NCBI GenBank assembly: GCA_028697435.1
Contig: JAQVFD010000109.1
Coordinates: 1 to 7,095 of the forward strand
Length of the DNA stretch: 7,095 nucleotides
Direction: 5' to 3'
From: Clostridiaceae bacterium
GTDB lineage: Bacteria; Bacillota; Clostridia; Lutisporales; Lutisporaceae
Part shown: positions 5,258 to 7,095 of the stretch, piece by piece
Layout: each line of letters opens with the position of its first letter
Numbering within the stretch: position 1 is the first letter of the stretch
Position numbers and translations under genes: made by a program
The notes under the pieces: generated by a model
The model's input: only the letters and a program-made list of their open reading frames with translations
Databases searched by the model: none
Told to the model about the DNA's origin: nothing

Positions 5258-5955
5258 TATGCTTCTCCTCCTTCCGCAGCTGTTTCGTTCAGCTTAGCCT
5301 GCCCGCTCTTACGAGTTTTGGCTTGTGGAAGAACCTCCCCTTTATATATCCAGACCTTAACACCTATTTTTCCATAGGTTGTATTAGCTTCTGCGAATCC
5401 ATAATCTATATCTGCTCTCAAAGTCTGTAGAGGAATTGTTCCTTCACGATACCATTCGCTTCGTGCAATTTCTGCTCCGCCAAGACGACCTGCGCACATA
5501 GTCTTAATACCCTTGGCACCAACTCTCATTGTCCTCTGCATTGACTGTTTCATTGCCCTTCTGAATGATATTCTCTTTTCCAGTTGTGCTGCTACATTTT
5601 CAGCTACAAGCTGTGCATCCAGTTCCGGTACCTTTATTTCTGTGATGTTAATTGTAACACCCTTGTTGTTAGTGAGCTTTTCCAATGCTTTTTTAAGCTC
5701 TTCTATTCCGGCTCCGCCTTTTCCGATTACCATCCCCGGTTTTGCCACATGTATATTAATCTTTATTTTTCCGGCGGTTCTTTCTATTTCAACTCTTGAA
5801 ATCCCTGAGGTAAAAAGCTTGGTTTTCAAGAATTCTCTTATCTTGTTATCTTCTACCAGAAAATCTGCAAAGCTCTTATCTTCTGCATACCACTTTGTGT
5901 CCCAATCCTTGATGACGCCAACTCTTAGTCCGTGTGGATTTACCTTTTGGCCCAC
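5257..5955 (-). CDS. rpsC: 30S ribosomal protein S3
   Basis: S3 forms part of the mRNA entry channel on the 30S head with S4 and S5 and contributes to mRNA unwinding. The 232-aa product begins MGQKVNPHGLRVGVIKDWDT, has a type II KH domain (about 40-110) with the GKGG loop at 78-81, then the C-terminal domain with RRAMKQSMQRTM and the LGGAEIAR signature, and ends in a short acidic Glu/Ala/Gly tail. The start is GTG at 5955-5953 with AAGGAGGG 6 nt upstream; the family begins MGQKV at exactly this codon. It lies 16 nt after rplV and overlaps rplP by 1 nt. Confidence 0.99.
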   Translation of the reverse strand: MGQKVNPHGLRVGVIKDWDTKWYAEDKSFADFLVEDNKIREFLKTKLFTSGISRVEIERTAGKIKINIHVAKPGMVIGKGGAGIEELKKALEKLTNNKGVTINITEIKVPELDAQLVAENVAAQLEKRISFRRAMKQSMQRTMRVGAKGIKTMCAGRLGGAEIARSEWYREGTIPLQTLRADIDYGFAEANTTYGKIGVKVWIYKGEVLPQAKTRKSGQAKLNETAAEGGEA

Positions 5956-5971
5956 TAAAATCCCTCCTTCT

Positions 5972-6307
5972 TCACTCTTTTTCTTTAACTGCCAATGTTA
6001 TATGGCTTGTTCTTTTTAATATTTTTACACCTCTGCCATGTGAAGCTGCCCTAAATCGCTTGAGAGTAGGTCCCTGAGTGGCGAAAACTTCTGAGATGTA
6101 TAGTTTGTCAACATTCATTTCGTGATTATTCTCAGCATTAGCCACTGCTGATTTTAAAAGCTTCTCCAGAATCACTGATGCGGCTTTTGGCGTATGTTTC
6201 AATATTGCAAAGGCTTCACCGATTTTTTTGCCTCTGATCAAATCTATAACTATATTAACCTTTCTTGAGGAAATTCTAATATGTTGAGCTTTTGCTCTAG
6301 CTTCCAC
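5972..6307 (-). CDS. rplV: 50S ribosomal protein L22
   Basis: L22 touches all 23S rRNA domains and sends a beta-hairpin into the peptide exit tunnel, where it shapes the macrolide-binding constriction. The 111-aa product starts MEARAKAQHIRISSRKVN and has DLIRGKKIGEAFAIL (22-36) and the hairpin arm GPTLKRFR (79-86) and KRTSHITL (98-105). The hairpin tip, AASHGRGVK (87-95), departs from the common PRAxGRAxx form. The start is GTG at 6307-6305 with AAGGAGGT 7 nt upstream; the stop is TGA, the only TGA among these genes. It lies 44 nt after rpsS, the second-longest gap in the window. Confidence 0.98.
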   Translation of the reverse strand: MEARAKAQHIRISSRKVNIVIDLIRGKKIGEAFAILKHTPKAASVILEKLLKSAVANAENNHEMNVDKLYISEVFATQGPTLKRFRAASHGRGVKILKRTSHITLAVKEKE

Positions 6308-6351
6308 AGGAAATACCTCCTTCCGAATAATAACTTAGTTTGGTACTCTAT

Positions 6352-6636
6352 CTATTTCAGAGCTGAGGACCTTTCCGTATGATGTCCGTGACCTCTGAAA
6401 GTTCTGGTGGGAGCAAATTCACCCAATTTGTGTCCGACCATATCCTCTGTCATATACACAGGAACATGCTTCCTTCCGTCATATACAGCTATGGTATGAC
6501 CGACCATTTCGGGGAATATAGTTGAACTCCTAGACCAGGTCTTAAGCACAATCTTTTTGTTGGTCTTATTCATATCTATAATTTTCTTTAATAGTTTCTC
6601 ATCAACATAAGGTCCTTTTTTTGTTGAGCGGCTCAT
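6352..6636 (-). CDS. rpsS: 30S ribosomal protein S19
   Basis: S19 sits on the 30S head, pairs with S13, and contacts the 50S central protuberance. The 94-aa product has the usual length and carries MSRSTKKGPYVDEKLLKKI at the N-terminus, TWSRSSTIFPEMVGHTIAVY (33-52) and the signature HVPVYMTEDMVGHKLGEFA (57-75) followed by PTRTFRGH. The start is ATG with AAAGGAGG upstream; the stop is TAG. It lies 21 nt after rplB and 44 nt before rplV; I saw no clear regulatory structure in the latter gap beyond the rplV ribosome binding site. Confidence 0.99.
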   Translation of the reverse strand: MSRSTKKGPYVDEKLLKKIIDMNKTNKKIVLKTWSRSSTIFPEMVGHTIAVYDGRKHVPVYMTEDMVGHKLGEFAPTRTFRGHGHHTERSSALK

Positions 6637-6657
6637 TAATTTGCCTCCTTTCGAGTA

Positions 6658-7095
6658 CTATTTCTCATTCCTTCTCTTTACAATAAACTTACTTGAAGAC
6701 TTCTTTTTATTTCTGGTCTTATATCCAAGGGTCGGTTTGCCCCAAGGAGTAACAGGACTGGGTCTTCCGATAGGTGACCTGCCTTCACCACCACCATGTG
6801 GGTGATCTACAGGATTCATTACGGATCCTCTTACTGTCGGTCTTATGCCCATATGTCTTTTCCTGCCGGCACTGCCTATAGTAATATTTTCATGATCCAC
6901 GTTTCCTACCTGACCTATTGTTGCTTTACATTCGATTCTGATCATCCTGACTTCTCCGGATGGAAGCCTTACCTGTGCATAATCCCCTTCCTTTGCCATA
7001 AGCTGCGCGGAGTTACCTGCTGCTATGACCAGTTGAGCTCCCTTACCTGCCTTAAGCTCTATGTTGTGGATTACCGTACCTGTTGGTATGCTTCT
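6658..7095 (-). CDS. rplB: 50S ribosomal protein L2, C-terminal 145 residues (cut by window edge)
   Basis: L2 is one of the largest conserved 50S proteins, required for subunit association and for the structure of the peptidyl-transferase region. The frame is open through position 7095, so the N-terminal part (about 130 residues by family length) is outside. The visible part starts RSIPTGTVIHNIELKAGKGA, within the SH3-like domain, and a Met at 6999 is internal, not a start. The conserved GRKRHMGIRPTVRGSVMNP is followed by HPHGGGEGR (visible residues 98-106), which includes the histidine implicated in peptidyl-transferase function. The C-terminal tail is strongly basic (TRNKKKSSSKFIVKRR). Confidence 0.98.
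   Translation of the reverse strand, partial: RSIPTGTVIHNIELKAGKGAQLVIAAGNSAQLMAKEGDYAQVRLPSGEVRMIRIECKATIGQVGNVDHENITIGSAGRKRHMGIRPTVRGSVMNPVDHPHGGGEGRSPIGRPSPVTPWGKPTLGYKTRNKKKSSSKFIVKRRNEK

Noticed and set aside
5513..6019. A 168-codon plus-strand open frame opposite rpsC and the end of rplV.
   Set aside because: It is antisense to certain ribosomal protein genes and its Ser/Leu/Pro-rich product is what the reverse of a Lys/Arg/Gly-rich coding sequence gives. The same applies to the plus-strand frames at 186..497, 808..1152, 3197..3517 and 3649..3990.

Overview
The window is a stretch of the bacterial S10-spc ribosomal protein gene cluster, read entirely from the minus strand (transcription runs from position 7095 toward position 1). 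It carries 18 genes in the canonical order rplB (3' part) - rpsS - rplV - rpsC - rplP - rpmC - rpsQ - rplN - rplX - rplE - rpsN - rpsH - rplF - rplR - rpsE - rpmD - rplO - secY (5' part). All are intact except the two cut by the window edges. The 59-aa rpmD gene (591..770) and the secY start (1..132) lie in stretches that look empty if only long reading frames are considered.

The organism is most likely a member of the Bacillota, class Clostridia. The support is: strong AAGGAGGT-type Shine-Dalgarno sites before nearly every gene, a 61-aa zinc-type S14 with four cysteines, frequent GTG and TTG starts, AT-rich third positions, and protein sequences of Gram-positive type (for example the N-termini of L29, S17 and SecY). 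A cellulolytic cluster III (Acetivibrio/Ruminiclostridium-like) clostridium is a guess I cannot test here.

Layout: 4814..7095 is the end of the S10 half (rplB, rpsS, rplV, rpsC, rplP), joined without a break to rpmC and rpsQ (4344..4824). The spc half follows (rplN to secY, 1..4321). Intergenic gaps are 1 to 44 nt, rpsC/rplP overlap by 1 nt and rplP/rpmC by about 11 nt, so the genes appear to form one co-transcribed unit whose promoter lies upstream of position 7095. The products build the peptidyl-transferase surroundings and exit tunnel (L2, L22, L29, L24), the central protuberance (L5, L18), other 50S sites (L6, L14, L15, L16, L30), and the 30S head and body (S3, S5, S8, S14, S17, S19). 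SecY then links ribosome production to protein export.

The one stretch that breaks the pattern is the 165-nt spacer between rpsN and rpsH (2661..2825). It is four times longer than any other gap and is largely made of degenerate 7-nt units (minus strand consensus NTCNGAN), interrupted by an AT-rich segment with a perfect 6-bp hairpin and a weak promoter-like sequence. I see no sign of a novel defence, mobile or metabolic system; apart from this repeat the window is an ordinary core housekeeping locus.
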